In this document: positions 8,200 to 16,887 of the stretch, in pieces | How positions within the stretch are numbered: position 1 is the stretch's first letter | Layout of the letters: each line of letters starts with the position of its first letter | Assembly: GCF_025725645.1 (NCBI RefSeq) | Contig: NZ_CP107007.1 | Coordinates: forward strand, 868,001-932,000 | Source: Halomonas sp. GD1P12 | Lineage (GTDB): Bacteria; Pseudomonadota; Gammaproteobacteria; Pseudomonadales; Halomonadaceae | DNA length: 64,000 nucleotides | Direction of reading: 5' to 3' | The notes under the pieces: model-generated | What the model was told of the DNA's origin: nothing | What the model saw: only the letters and a program-made list of their open reading frames with translations | The model's database searches: none | Program-made: the position numbers and the translations under genes

Positions 8200-9201
8200 T
8201 CAAGCTCGAGCGGCGTCGCGCGCGGTGCTCAGGTAGGCGCGCGCGAGCGTGGCGGTGCCCGCAATGAAGTCCTCCTCGAGTGCCTGGGCGGCTTGGCTAT
8301 CGGCGTGGGTGGCAAGCCAGGCGCTCAGCATGATGCGGCGAATCATGATGAACGTGTCGAGCGCGGCGACGTCCTCGGTGTCGAAGTCGCCAACGCGTCG
8401 ATAGCCGCGAATCCACGCCTCGCGAAGCGTTGGAATCAGCGGGTCGAGCTCGAAAAAGCTGATGGCGGCGGCGAAGTCGAACGCGTACCAGCAAAAGCCG
8501 CAGTCGTCGAAGTCGATCACCGCAAGCTCGCGACCCTCGACCAGCAGGTTGGCCAGGCGCAAATCGGCGTGGATGAGCCCGTAGCGCCCGGCGCGCGCCT
8601 CATACGTGTCGATCGCGCGGTGAATCTGCTCGACCGCCTGCTCAATGGCGCGCTCGTCTGCCGGTGAAAGCCCCGGCGTGCGGCGCCAGTCGCCCCACAG
8701 CGCCTCGGGGCCGATCATCGACGCCAGGTGCCAGCGCTTGCGCACGAAGCCCGCCGGCGGTGCCCAGCGCCGGCTGTGGTCGTGCAGCGTGGCGGTGAGG
8801 GCGCCGAGCTTCTCGAACCAGTCGGGCAGCGTCTCGTTCATGGTCGGGGCGTCGCCGGGCAGGTGCTCGAAAGCCACCGCGTGAAAGCGCTGCCCGTCGA
8901 GGTCGAACGCGACGACCGGGCCCTGGCCGGTGGTTGGCAGCGGCGCCGGTGTCGTGATGCGCCCATCAGCGCGCAGCGCCGCCGTCCAGGCAAGCTCCGA
9001 TTCGATCTCTTCCCGGCTGTGGTAATCCGGGCGGTGAACCCGCAGCACGTGCCGGCGCTCGGTCCACGGACAGCGCGCCAGAAACGTCGCATTTTCCGAG
9101 GTGGTCAGAAGCTCGATATGGGTATCGGTGGGCAGTTGCCACTCGCCAAGCGAGGCGCTCAGCCGCTCTTCGAGTCGGGCCAGCAGGGTCGAGGTATACA
9201 T
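8200..9201 (-). CDS. APH/choline-kinase-family small-molecule kinase, probable ethanolamine kinase
   Basis: A 333-residue protein of the aminoglycoside phosphotransferase fold. The catalytic loop HADLRLANLL near residue 207 and metal-binding IDFDDCG near 225 are intact. Relatives phosphorylate hydroxyl groups of choline, ethanolamine, homoserine or hydroxylysine rather than antibiotics. Sandwiched between an ethanolamine-type permease (22 bases upstream) and a phospho-lyase-type PLP enzyme, it most likely makes O-phosphoethanolamine from imported ethanolamine with ATP. Function is inferred from neighbours; the fold and active site are seen directly. Confidence 0.72.
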   Translation of the reverse strand: MYTSTLLARLEERLSASLGEWQLPTDTHIELLTTSENATFLARCPWTERRHVLRVHRPDYHSREEIESELAWTAALRADGRITTPAPLPTTGQGPVVAFDLDGQRFHAVAFEHLPGDAPTMNETLPDWFEKLGALTATLHDHSRRWAPPAGFVRKRWHLASMIGPEALWGDWRRTPGLSPADERAIEQAVEQIHRAIDTYEARAGRYGLIHADLRLANLLVEGRELAVIDFDDCGFCWYAFDFAAAISFFELDPLIPTLREAWIRGYRRVGDFDTEDVAALDTFIMIRRIMLSAWLATHADSQAAQALEEDFIAGTATLARAYLSTARDAARA

Positions 9202-9223
9202 CGCGTCGCTCGAAAGTGCTGGT

Positions 9224-10648
9224 TCAGGCGCGCGAAGCGGCGGCGGTGTCGTCGAGCTGCTCGGCGGCCTGCTCGGCGTCGAGAATCAGCGCCAGCTCCT
9301 CGTCGGCGGTTTTCGCTACCAGATGGTGCCTGGCGTAGGCGAAGTAGTAGGCCGCGCCCAACAAAAACAGCACGATGGTGTAGTTGAACGCGCGCGGGTC
9401 GAACGCGTACACCCCGGTCAGCGCGACGAGCGAGAGCACCAGCGCGATACCGGAGGTCACCACGCCGCCGGGCGTCTTGTAGGGGCGGGCGAGCTCCGGG
9501 CGGCGCAGACGCAACAGGATATGGCTCAGCGCCATCAGCGCGTAGGAGAGGGTCGCGCCGACCACCGCCATGGCCAGAATGAGATCGCCTTCACCGGTCA
9601 GCGAGACCAGAAACCCGAGCGCACCGGGCACTACCAGCGCCCACACCGGCGCCTTGCGCTTGCTGGTCAGCGACAGCGCCTTGGGCAGATATCCCGCCCG
9701 TGAAAGCGCAAACACCAGGCGGCTGTAGCCATAGATGATCGAGAAGAACGAGGCGATCAAGCCGGCAAGGCCCAGCACGTTGATCGCGGTGGCCAGTCCT
9801 GGGCGTCCGATCACGTTCAGCGCATCGACCAGCGGCACGCCGCTGTCGGCGATCACATCGGCACCCGCCGCGCCGGCGAGCAGAAAGGTGACCAGAGCGG
9901 CGGTGAAGAGCAGAAACGCCATGGCGGCGATGATGCCGCGCGGCATGTCGCGGGCAGGCTCGCGCGCCTCTTCGGCGGCCAGCGGTACGCCTTCGACCGC
10001 CAGGAAGAGCCACATGGCGAACGGCAGCGCCGCCCACACGCCGTACCAGCCAAAGGGCAGCCAGCCGCCTTCGCCATCGGTGGCGGTGATGGTAAACAGA
10101 TTGGCGCTATCGAAATCGCCCACCAGCGCCACGGCGGTGGCAAGAATCGCGATGACCGCCAGCGCACTGATGGCCACCATGACCTTCAGCGCCTCGCCGA
10201 CGCCGGCCAGGTGGACCCCGATGAATACGGCGTAAAAGAGTGCATAGACCAACGGCCCGTTGATACCCACAAGCTCCTCGACGGCAGAGCCAATGAAGAT
10301 CACGATGGCCGCCGGCGCGAGCGCGTACTCGATCAACACGGCAAGCCCCGTGAGATATCCGCCGGCCGGGCCCATGATTTGGCGGGCGAAGCTGTAGCCG
10401 CCGCCGGCGGCGGGAATCGCCGCCGACATTTCGGCAAGCGAAAGCACCAGCGTGAAATACATGATCGCCATCAGCACGGCGGCGATCAAAAAACCGCCCC
10501 AGCCGGCCTCGGCCAGGCCGAAGTTCCATCCGGCGAAATTACCGGAAATGACGTAGGAAACCCCAAGCCCGGCCAGCAATATCCAGCCGGCGGTGCCTTT
10601 TTTGAGCTGGCGCTTGGCCAGGTACTCCTGATCGACTGCGTTCCCCAT
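9224..10648 (-). CDS. Ethanolamine permease (APC superfamily)
   Basis: A 474-residue amino acid/polyamine/organocation permease with about 12 membrane segments. The opening segment (GVSYVISGNFAGWNFGLAEA near residues 27-46), SLAEMSAAIPAAGGGYSFAR near 73 and LIEYALAPAAIVIF near 110 match the ethanolamine permease family rather than general amino-acid carriers. The C-terminal 35 residues are acidic and cytoplasmic. ATG 10648 has GGGGAG about 7 bases upstream; the longer open frame upstream runs into the divergent promoter region. It is the first gene of a permease-kinase-lyase operon. Confidence 0.82.
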   Translation of the reverse strand: MGNAVDQEYLAKRQLKKGTAGWILLAGLGVSYVISGNFAGWNFGLAEAGWGGFLIAAVLMAIMYFTLVLSLAEMSAAIPAAGGGYSFARQIMGPAGGYLTGLAVLIEYALAPAAIVIFIGSAVEELVGINGPLVYALFYAVFIGVHLAGVGEALKVMVAISALAVIAILATAVALVGDFDSANLFTITATDGEGGWLPFGWYGVWAALPFAMWLFLAVEGVPLAAEEAREPARDMPRGIIAAMAFLLFTAALVTFLLAGAAGADVIADSGVPLVDALNVIGRPGLATAINVLGLAGLIASFFSIIYGYSRLVFALSRAGYLPKALSLTSKRKAPVWALVVPGALGFLVSLTGEGDLILAMAVVGATLSYALMALSHILLRLRRPELARPYKTPGGVVTSGIALVLSLVALTGVYAFDPRAFNYTIVLFLLGAAYYFAYARHHLVAKTADEELALILDAEQAAEQLDDTAAASRA

Positions 10649-10830
10649 GGATATTCTCCCCGTTGTCCGACGACGCGGCCAAGGCCCCGCCTTTGCCCTT
10701 TTATTAGTGCCCTTTGCATCGTCTCGCCTACAAGCGATGTAAAAGGAATGAATCTTGCTTGTTATTCGAGAGTAGAGAGCCTCATCCGAGAGCGGTATCG
10801 AAATTCGGCAAAAGTAGTCCGGACAGCGTA
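10649..10830. promoter_or_regulatory. Divergent control region of the ethanolamine operon and its regulator
   Basis: About 180 bases separate the permease start from the likely regulator start. The regulator start is uncertain (ATG 10714, ATG 10831 or GTG 10945), so part of this stretch could be coding. I saw no convincing -10/-35 pair or dyad; an AraC-type site would be expected here. Confidence 0.4.
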
Positions 10831-11901
10831 ATGATAACCAGAGCAGCAACCAATAGCGCCACCGCGCGCAATCCCGCCAATCGCCCCGAGGTAAGTACCT
10901 TGGGGGCGCGGGCATTTGGGAGCCAACCCACCGGCTTCGCCCCGGTGCCCCATAATGGGCCAGCTATCCCTGCGTCTGCACCCAAGCGGCGCAGCATCGT
11001 CAGCCTTGAGGTCAACGAGCAGGCGCTCAACCTGACGCGCTGGGAGCAGGAGTACAACCAGTGTAGCGCCGGCCATTTTACCGGGCGGGTGGACGAGTGC
11101 TGCTTCGACGGCGTGCAGGTCATCAACGAATATACCCGCCTGGCGCTTCACCAGCACTGCGCGCCCTGGCACGATTCGCTGTGGATTGCGCTGCCGGTGC
11201 GTCACGAAGGCGTGCGCGCCGATGGGCAGTGCGTCGAGCGTAACGAGGTCATATGGCGCATGGGCAGCCGCGCGGTCGAGCTGATGACGCCGGATGATTG
11301 TGATCTCATGAGCATGGTGGTGCCGCTCGAGGCGCTTGCCACGCTTGCCGAGCGCGAAGGGGTGGATCTGGCGCACTTGAACCGGGCCTCGACGCCGCGC
11401 CTTGCGATCGATGATCGCGATATCCGCTGGTTCACCGACCAGGTCACGCGCATTTTGCGCGAGGACAGCGCAGCCTCTGGCAGCCTGCCGGAGCAAGAAA
11501 CGCTGCTTCACGGCGTGCTCACGTTGTTGGGGCACGCGCAACTGGATATCCGCGCCGCGCCCAGCTACGCCCGGCGGCGCGCGGTGGTCGACCGCGTGCA
11601 GGCGTATCTTAAAAGCGTGGAGCAGGCGCCGGTGAGTATTGGTACGCTTTGCAGCGTCGCCTGTGTGAGCCGGCGCACGCTACAGTACAGCTTCGAGAGC
11701 ATTCTAGGCATCAGCCCGGTTCAGTTTCTACGCGCCACGCGCCTCAACGACGTGCGTCGCGAGCTGCTGTCTCAAAGCGGCGCCACCATTTCGGATGTCG
11801 CCGCCAACCACGGCTTTTCCCACTTCAGCCAGTTTGCCACCGACTATAAAAGCCTCTTCAACGAGCGCCCTTCGGATACGCTCAAGCGTCGGCTGCATTA
11901 G
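10831..11901 (+). CDS. EutR-like AraC-family activator
   Basis: A protein of about 356 residues whose body matches E. coli EutR along its length: EQALNLTRWEQEYNQ near residue 63, FDGVQVINEYTRLALHQ near 95, and a C-terminal AraC domain with SRRTLQYSFESILGISPVQFL near 290. EutR senses ethanolamine (with cobalamin) and activates ethanolamine genes. It is divergent from the permease operon, so it is the likely activator. The first 55 residues are a low-complexity Ala/Pro/Arg-rich tail; ATG 10831 gives a length closest to EutR, while ATG 10714 would add 39 more residues. Confidence 0.8.
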   Translation: MITRAATNSATARNPANRPEVSTLGARAFGSQPTGFAPVPHNGPAIPASAPKRRSIVSLEVNEQALNLTRWEQEYNQCSAGHFTGRVDECCFDGVQVINEYTRLALHQHCAPWHDSLWIALPVRHEGVRADGQCVERNEVIWRMGSRAVELMTPDDCDLMSMVVPLEALATLAEREGVDLAHLNRASTPRLAIDDRDIRWFTDQVTRILREDSAASGSLPEQETLLHGVLTLLGHAQLDIRAAPSYARRRAVVDRVQAYLKSVEQAPVSIGTLCSVACVSRRTLQYSFESILGISPVQFLRATRLNDVRRELLSQSGATISDVAANHGFSHFSQFATDYKSLFNERPSDTLKRRLH

Positions 11902-11918
11902 CGTTGGGGCAATTTCGC

Positions 11919-12908
11919 CTAATGAATTTGGCGAACCAACAGCCCGCTGGTGGGCGCGGCCCAGCGGGTATCGACGGTAAAGACGACGTCGCACACCGCG
12001 GGCGAATAGTGGCGGCGCACCTGCTCATCGACCCGGTCGCGTAGCTGGTCCTGGGTGGTGAGCGACATCGAATCCTCTTCCCTGGGCAGCACCACGTGGA
12101 CCATCACGTACAAGAGCCGCCCCGGGCGCACGATGCGCACGCGCACCTCCAGCGCCTCGACGCCTTCGAGCCCTTGGGCCACGGCCGCGCGAACCGGCGC
12201 CGCGACCTCCTCCGTAGGGGCCTTGTTGACCAGCTCACCGAGTGACTGGCCCGCCATGCGCACCGGCACGCCCAGGCAAAGCAGCACCACGGCGATGACC
12301 AGAATCGAATCGACGTAGGGCAGAACGCGCTCGAATTCCAGGTACTGAAACAGCATCACCAGACAAAAGGCCGAGAGCACCGCCGCGGAGATGATACTGT
12401 TCACCACCCAGTTGAGTTTGTCCGCAGCGACCAGCGGGCTTGCGACATGGCGCTCGCTTTTATGCATCACCCAGGCGGTCAGCGAGCAGACGAGTGTGGC
12501 AAAGACGGCGTAGAGCACGGCGATGCCCGCCGCGATCTCCCGCCCGCCGGTCAACAGCGCCGCTATGGCGTCCACCAGCGCAAAGATCGAGACTCCAAAA
12601 ATCAAGAGCCCCTTGCACAAATTGACCAGCGACTCGAAATAGCTGTAGCCGAACGGATAGGCGTCGCTGTCCGGCTGGCTCGCCAGCCGGCTTACCTTGA
12701 TGGTGACCAGCGCCACCACGAAGTAGATCAGGTTGAAAAGCCCGTCCAGCAGGATCGCCTGCGAGTTGGTGGCAAGCGTTGCAACAATACCGACCACGCC
12801 GATCAACAGCGCCATCAAGGCGGAAAATCCCAGAGTACTCGCTTCTGTCTTCACCGATGCTGGCTCTCCTGTGGCAACGTTGGCGACAATTCGACTCCGC
12901 CTCAGCAT
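11919..12908 (-). CDS. Cation diffusion facilitator-like membrane protein with altered metal site
   Basis: A 329-residue protein with six hydrophobic segments and a soluble C-terminal domain, the CDF layout. PFGYSYFESLVNL near residue 88 is the loop typical of the family. In ordinary CDF zinc exporters transmembrane helix 5 carries HxxxD; here the corresponding stretch ADKLNWVVNS has NxxxN, and helix 2 has DGLFN. The usual zinc-binding His is therefore missing. ATG 12908 is taken as start with GGGA upstream; GTG 12854 behind AGGAG is an alternative. It is convergent with the EutR-like gene. Transport of a divalent metal is uncertain. Confidence 0.75.
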   Translation of the reverse strand: MLRRSRIVANVATGEPASVKTEASTLGFSALMALLIGVVGIVATLATNSQAILLDGLFNLIYFVVALVTIKVSRLASQPDSDAYPFGYSYFESLVNLCKGLLIFGVSIFALVDAIAALLTGGREIAAGIAVLYAVFATLVCSLTAWVMHKSERHVASPLVAADKLNWVVNSIISAAVLSAFCLVMLFQYLEFERVLPYVDSILVIAVVLLCLGVPVRMAGQSLGELVNKAPTEEVAAPVRAAVAQGLEGVEALEVRVRIVRPGRLLYVMVHVVLPREEDSMSLTTQDQLRDRVDEQVRRHYSPAVCDVVFTVDTRWAAPTSGLLVRQIH

Positions 12909-13034
12909 AGCAATTTTCCCGCCCGGCGACGTTTTGGAAAGCTTTTGGGAGTTGTACTAGCCTTTCAAGACAAGCCGTTAGCACGTTCAACCACGTGTTC
13001 AGACGACTGTTCAACCAATCTGGAGGGTGACTCG

Positions 13035-13877
13035 ATGCCGCTTTTGAACGCTGGAACCGAACAAGGAACGCCGGTCGAGCTCTATTACGAAGTCCACGGG
13101 GCGGGGAAGCCCGTCGTCCTGATCCACGGCTGGCCGCTCAGCTCCCGCTCCTGGGAGCCGCAGGTGCCGGCGCTGGTCGAGGCGGGCTACAAGGTGATCA
13201 CCTATGACCGCCGCGGTTTCGGCAAATCCACCCAGGCCGACGGTGGCTACGACTACGACACTCTGGCGGCGGATCTCAAGAAGCTGCTGGATGCGCTCGA
13301 CGTTCACGACGCCACGTTGGTCGGCTTCTCCATGGGCGGCGGCGAAGTGGCGCGCTACATCGCCCACTACGGCACCGAGCGCGTCAGCAAAGCGGTGCTG
13401 GCCGCCGCCGTGCCGCCGTACCTGTACAAGACCGATGATAACCCGGAAGGCGGCCTCGATGACGCGACCATCAACGAGTTTCTCGACGGCGTTCGCGGTG
13501 ACCGACTGGCGTTTTTGGAAGACTTCACCAAAAACTTTTTCACCGCCGGCGACAAAAGCGACCTGGTCAGCGAACCGAATCGTCAGTATCACCGCGACAT
13601 CGCGGCGTTTGCCTCGCCGAAAGCGACGTTTGATTGCGTCAAGGCTTTCAGCTACACCGACTTTCGCGAGGACTTGCCAAAGATGAAGCTGCCCACACTG
13701 ATCATCCACGGCGATGCCGATGGCATCGTACCGTTCGAGGTCAGCGGCAAGCGCGCCGGCGAAACGCTGCCGCACTCAAAACTCGAAGTGATCGAAGGCG
13801 GGCCCCACGGGCTGAACGTTACCCATGCAAAGGCGTTCAACGAGGCGCTGATCGCGTTTCTGGACAGCGACGAGTAA
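13035..13877 (+). CDS. Alpha/beta hydrolase of the non-haem chloroperoxidase/arylesterase group
   Basis: A 280-residue hydrolase. The oxyanion strand is VLIHGWPLSS near residue 32, the nucleophile Ser is in VGFSMGGGE near 100, the acid is in IHGDADGIVP near 224, and the His is in EGGPHGLN near 255: a complete triad. Members hydrolyse esters or carry out cofactor-free perhydrolysis and halogenation. ATG 13035 has GGAGGG 7 bases upstream. It stands alone between the CDF-like gene and the nitrite reductase genes, ended by a strong terminator. The physiological substrate cannot be read from the sequence. Confidence 0.85.
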   Translation: MPLLNAGTEQGTPVELYYEVHGAGKPVVLIHGWPLSSRSWEPQVPALVEAGYKVITYDRRGFGKSTQADGGYDYDTLAADLKKLLDALDVHDATLVGFSMGGGEVARYIAHYGTERVSKAVLAAAVPPYLYKTDDNPEGGLDDATINEFLDGVRGDRLAFLEDFTKNFFTAGDKSDLVSEPNRQYHRDIAAFASPKATFDCVKAFSYTDFREDLPKMKLPTLIIHGDADGIVPFEVSGKRAGETLPHSKLEVIEGGPHGLNVTHAKAFNEALIAFLDSDE

Positions 13878-13922
13878 GCCTGACAGCGCCGGATGATCGT
13901 TCGGCCACGCCAACCGCTATGA

Positions 13923-13951
13923 AAAACGCCGCCTCTTTGAGGCGGCGTTTT
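13923..13951. terminator. Bidirectional terminator between the hydrolase and nirD
   Basis: A 13-bp perfect inverted repeat (AAAACGCCGCCTC / GAGGCGGCGTTTT) with a 3-base loop separates two convergent genes. T runs appear on both strands, so it can serve both. Confidence 0.9.
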
Positions 13952-13967
13952 CGTGGGTGAGTGGCGC

Positions 13968-14348
13968 TCAAGGCTTTATCAGCACGCAATCGTTTTCCAG
14001 GCGAACCGGCCAGGTGCGAAGCTTCACGCTTTCGTCCTCGAGACACTGGCCGTCGCTCAGGCGAAAGTGCTGCTTGTAAAGCGGCGAGGCGATCACCGGC
14101 TCAGCGTCGATATCGCCCACGATCCCCCGGCCGATCACGAACGCGTTGGAGAAGGGGTCAAAATGATCCAGCGCGTAGAGCTCCGGCATTTGGCCCGGCA
14201 GGTAGAAAAGCGCGATTTGACAGGGCTCGCCCTGGGGCGCATCAATCCAGGCGACCACGCCGGAAAACGCCACCAGATCGGCTCGTTGGCAAAGGGGCTG
14301 CCAGGCGGTCGCGGATACATCATTGAGCGTGAGAGCGGCTGGGGTCAT
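13968..14348 (-). CDS. nirD: Assimilatory nitrite reductase small subunit NirD
   Basis: A 126-residue Rieske-fold protein of the NirD family. Like E. coli NirD it lacks the Cys/His ligands for a Rieske cluster: the second ligand region reads SPLYKQHFRLSDGQCLED. It is the partner of NirB, encoded 32 bases upstream on the same strand. ATG 14348 has GGAGACC close upstream; an in-frame ATG at 14369 lacks a site. The residues IDAPQGEPCQIALF near 40 resemble the family core. Confidence 0.88.
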   Translation of the reverse strand: MTPAALTLNDVSATAWQPLCQRADLVAFSGVVAWIDAPQGEPCQIALFYLPGQMPELYALDHFDPFSNAFVIGRGIVGDIDAEPVIASPLYKQHFRLSDGQCLEDESVKLRTWPVRLENDCVLIKP

Positions 14349-14380
14349 AACGGTCTCCTTGAAAGACAATCGGTCGATGA

Positions 14381-16885
14381 TCAGGCCGGGCGCAGTTGAC
14401 CGCGCTCGGAGGTCATGATGATGGACGGGTCCGGGCGGGTGTCGTTGACGAAGCTTCGAAAGCGCTTGAGCTTGTCCGGGTCACTGATGGCGCCCGCCCA
14501 CTCGCACTGATAGTTATCCACCACGGTTTGCATCTGGCGCTCGAGTTCCTCGCCCATGCCCAGGCTGTCGTCGAGAATCACTTCTTTCAGATACTCCAGC
14601 CCGCCTTCGAGGTTTTCCCGCCAGACCGAGGTGCGCTGTAGCCGGTCGGCGGTACGCACGTAGAACATCAGAAAACGGTCGATGGTGCGGTAGAGGCCTT
14701 CGTCGTCAAGGTCCGTGGCGAAGAGCTCGGCGTGGCGCGGGCGCATGCCGCCGTTGCCGCACACGTAGAGGTTCCAGCCGTTTTCCGTGGCGATGATGCC
14801 GATATCCTTGCTCTGCGCTTCGGCGCATTCGCGCGTGCAGCCGGAAACGCCGAACTTGATCTTGTGCGGCGCGCGCAGCCCCTTGTAGCGGTTCTCGAGT
14901 CGGATCGCCATGCCCACGCTGTCCTGCACGCCGTAGCGGCACCAGGTACTGCCCACGCAGGACTTCACCGTGCGCAGCGACTTGCCGTAGGCGTGGCCGG
15001 TTTCGAAGCCGGCGTCAATCAACTCTGCCCAGATATCCGGCAGATCCTCGAGCCGGGCGCCGAACAGATCGATCCGCTGGCCGCCGGTGATCTTGGTGTA
15101 CAGGCCGTACTTCTGCGCTACCTGCCCCAGCACCACGAGCTTCTCTGGCGTGATTTCACCCCCGGCAATGCGCGGTACCACCGAATAGGTACCGTTTTTC
15201 TGCATATTGGCCATGAAGGTGTCGTTGGTATCCTGCAGCGGAATATGCGCGGCGTCGGTAATCGGCTCGTTGAAGCAGGAGGCAAGAATGGAGCCGACGG
15301 CAGGCTTGCAGATCTCGCAGCCAAGACCCTGGGTGTGCGGATTGCCGTGCCTTTTCATCAGCTCGCTGAAGGTCTTGATGCCCTCCACGCGCACGATGTC
15401 GTAAAGCGCCTGGCGGGTATGGGCGAAGTGCTCGCACAGTGACGTGTCCACCTCGACGCCGCGGGCGGTCAGCTCATGATCCACCACGCTTTTCAAAAGC
15501 GAGGCGCAGCCGCCGCAGCCAGTGCTGGCGCGGGTATCGTTTTTTACTGCGCCCACGTCGCTGGCGCCCGCATCAATGGCGCTGCAGATACTGGCCTTGG
15601 TAACGTTATGGCACGAGCAGATCATGGCGGTGGCCGGCAGCGCGTCCGGGCCAAGCGTGGGGGCCACGCCGCCTTGCGGCAGAATCAGCGAAGCGGGCTC
15701 CTTGGGAAGCTCGAGGGCGTTGGCGTAGTACTGAAGCAGGGTATCGTAGGCGGCGTTGTCGCCCACCAGCATGGCGCCCAGAAGCTTTTTGCCGTCGCTC
15801 GAGACCACCAGTTTGCGATACACCTGCGTCAGCGGGTCCAGATAGCGGAACATGCGAGCGCCGGGGGTGCGATCGCCGTGGGCGTCGCCAATGGCGCCGA
15901 CGTCCACGCCCATAAGCTTCAGTTTGGTGCTCATGTCGGCGCCGCCAAAGCGGGCCTCGCCGCCGGTGAGCGTGGTGGCGGCCACCTTGGCCATCTGATA
16001 GCCCGGCGCCACCAGCCCAAAGATACTCTGATTCCAGAGCGCCACTTCGCCGACGGCGAAAATGGCCGGGTCGCTGGTGCGGCAGTGATCGTCGATCACC
16101 ACGCCGCCACGCTCGCCAAGCGTGAGCCCGCAGGCGCGCGCCAGCTCGTCCTGGGGGCGTATGCCGGCAGAAAACACGATCAGGTCGGTCTCGAGTATCT
16201 TGTCGTCCTGAAACACCAGGCGCAGCCGGCTCTGCTCGCCTTTTTCGATGCGCTGGGTGGCGCGCTCGGTCAGCACCTGTACGCCCAGCGATTCGATCTT
16301 TTCCTTCAACAGCGCGCCGCCATCGGTGTCCACCTGCATCGGCATCAGGCGTGGGGCGAACTCCACCACGGCGGTGTCGAGGTTCAACCCGCGCAGCGCG
16401 TTGGCGGCCTCGAGGCCCAGAAGCCCGCCGCCGACGACCACGCCGTTGGTGGCGTGCTCGGCGGCGGCGCGGATGGCGTCGAGATCCTCCAGCGTGCGAT
16501 AGACCAGGCATCCCAGCTCATCGCGCCCCTCGATCGGCGGCACGAACGGGTAGGAGCCGGTGGCAAGCACCAGATGATCGTAGGCGTAGCGCCCCTGAGG
16601 GGTGATCACGTGCTTCGCCTCGCGGTCGATTTCGAGCACCTTTTCACCGCTTTTGAGCGTGACACCCTGAACGTCGTAATAGTCGGCGTCACACAGCGCC
16701 AGCGACTCGGCGTCGCGGCCGGTGAAGTACTCGGAGAGGTGTACGCGGTCATAGGCGCGGTGGCGCTCCTCGCCAAACACGGTGATGGTGAGGTGCTCGC
16801 ACGCGCCGGCCTCGACCAGCCGTTCGACCAGGTGATGGCCGACCATGCCGTTACCGATGATCAGCAGGTTCTGTTTGGTTGTCAT
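14381..16885 (-). CDS. nirB: Assimilatory NAD(P)H nitrite reductase large subunit NirB
   Basis: An 834-residue multi-domain enzyme reducing nitrite to ammonium in the cytoplasm (E. coli NirB is 847). From the N-terminus: an FAD/NAD(P)H module beginning IIGNGMVGHH at residue 9, a bacterioferritin-associated [2Fe-2S] module with CSCHNVTK near 424 and CGGC near 460, and a sirohaem-[4Fe-4S] half with CVGSTWC near 640 and CTREC near 680. It starts 2 bases after the stop of the upstream FAD protein gene, so translation is probably coupled. The long open frame extends further upstream but that part is antisense to nothing recognisable and overlaps the previous gene. Confidence 0.95.
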   Translation of the reverse strand: MTTKQNLLIIGNGMVGHHLVERLVEAGACEHLTITVFGEERHRAYDRVHLSEYFTGRDAESLALCDADYYDVQGVTLKSGEKVLEIDREAKHVITPQGRYAYDHLVLATGSYPFVPPIEGRDELGCLVYRTLEDLDAIRAAAEHATNGVVVGGGLLGLEAANALRGLNLDTAVVEFAPRLMPMQVDTDGGALLKEKIESLGVQVLTERATQRIEKGEQSRLRLVFQDDKILETDLIVFSAGIRPQDELARACGLTLGERGGVVIDDHCRTSDPAIFAVGEVALWNQSIFGLVAPGYQMAKVAATTLTGGEARFGGADMSTKLKLMGVDVGAIGDAHGDRTPGARMFRYLDPLTQVYRKLVVSSDGKKLLGAMLVGDNAAYDTLLQYYANALELPKEPASLILPQGGVAPTLGPDALPATAMICSCHNVTKASICSAIDAGASDVGAVKNDTRASTGCGGCASLLKSVVDHELTARGVEVDTSLCEHFAHTRQALYDIVRVEGIKTFSELMKRHGNPHTQGLGCEICKPAVGSILASCFNEPITDAAHIPLQDTNDTFMANMQKNGTYSVVPRIAGGEITPEKLVVLGQVAQKYGLYTKITGGQRIDLFGARLEDLPDIWAELIDAGFETGHAYGKSLRTVKSCVGSTWCRYGVQDSVGMAIRLENRYKGLRAPHKIKFGVSGCTRECAEAQSKDIGIIATENGWNLYVCGNGGMRPRHAELFATDLDDEGLYRTIDRFLMFYVRTADRLQRTSVWRENLEGGLEYLKEVILDDSLGMGEELERQMQTVVDNYQCEWAGAISDPDKLKRFRSFVNDTRPDPSIIMTSERGQLRPA

Positions 16886-16887
16886 GG

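Noticed and set aside
8200..9201. Aminoglycoside resistance gene
   Set aside because: The fold is shared, but the operon context and lack of resemblance to known resistance enzymes point to a metabolic kinase.
6861..10648. Hydroxylysine catabolism instead of ethanolamine
   Set aside because: Kinase and PLP enzyme alone would allow it, but the permease type and the EutR-like regulator both favour ethanolamine. Kept as the main alternative.
12447..13034. Upstream in-frame extension of the alpha/beta hydrolase
   Set aside because: It runs antisense through the CDF-like gene; the hydrolase has a good ribosome-binding site and normal N-terminus at 13035.
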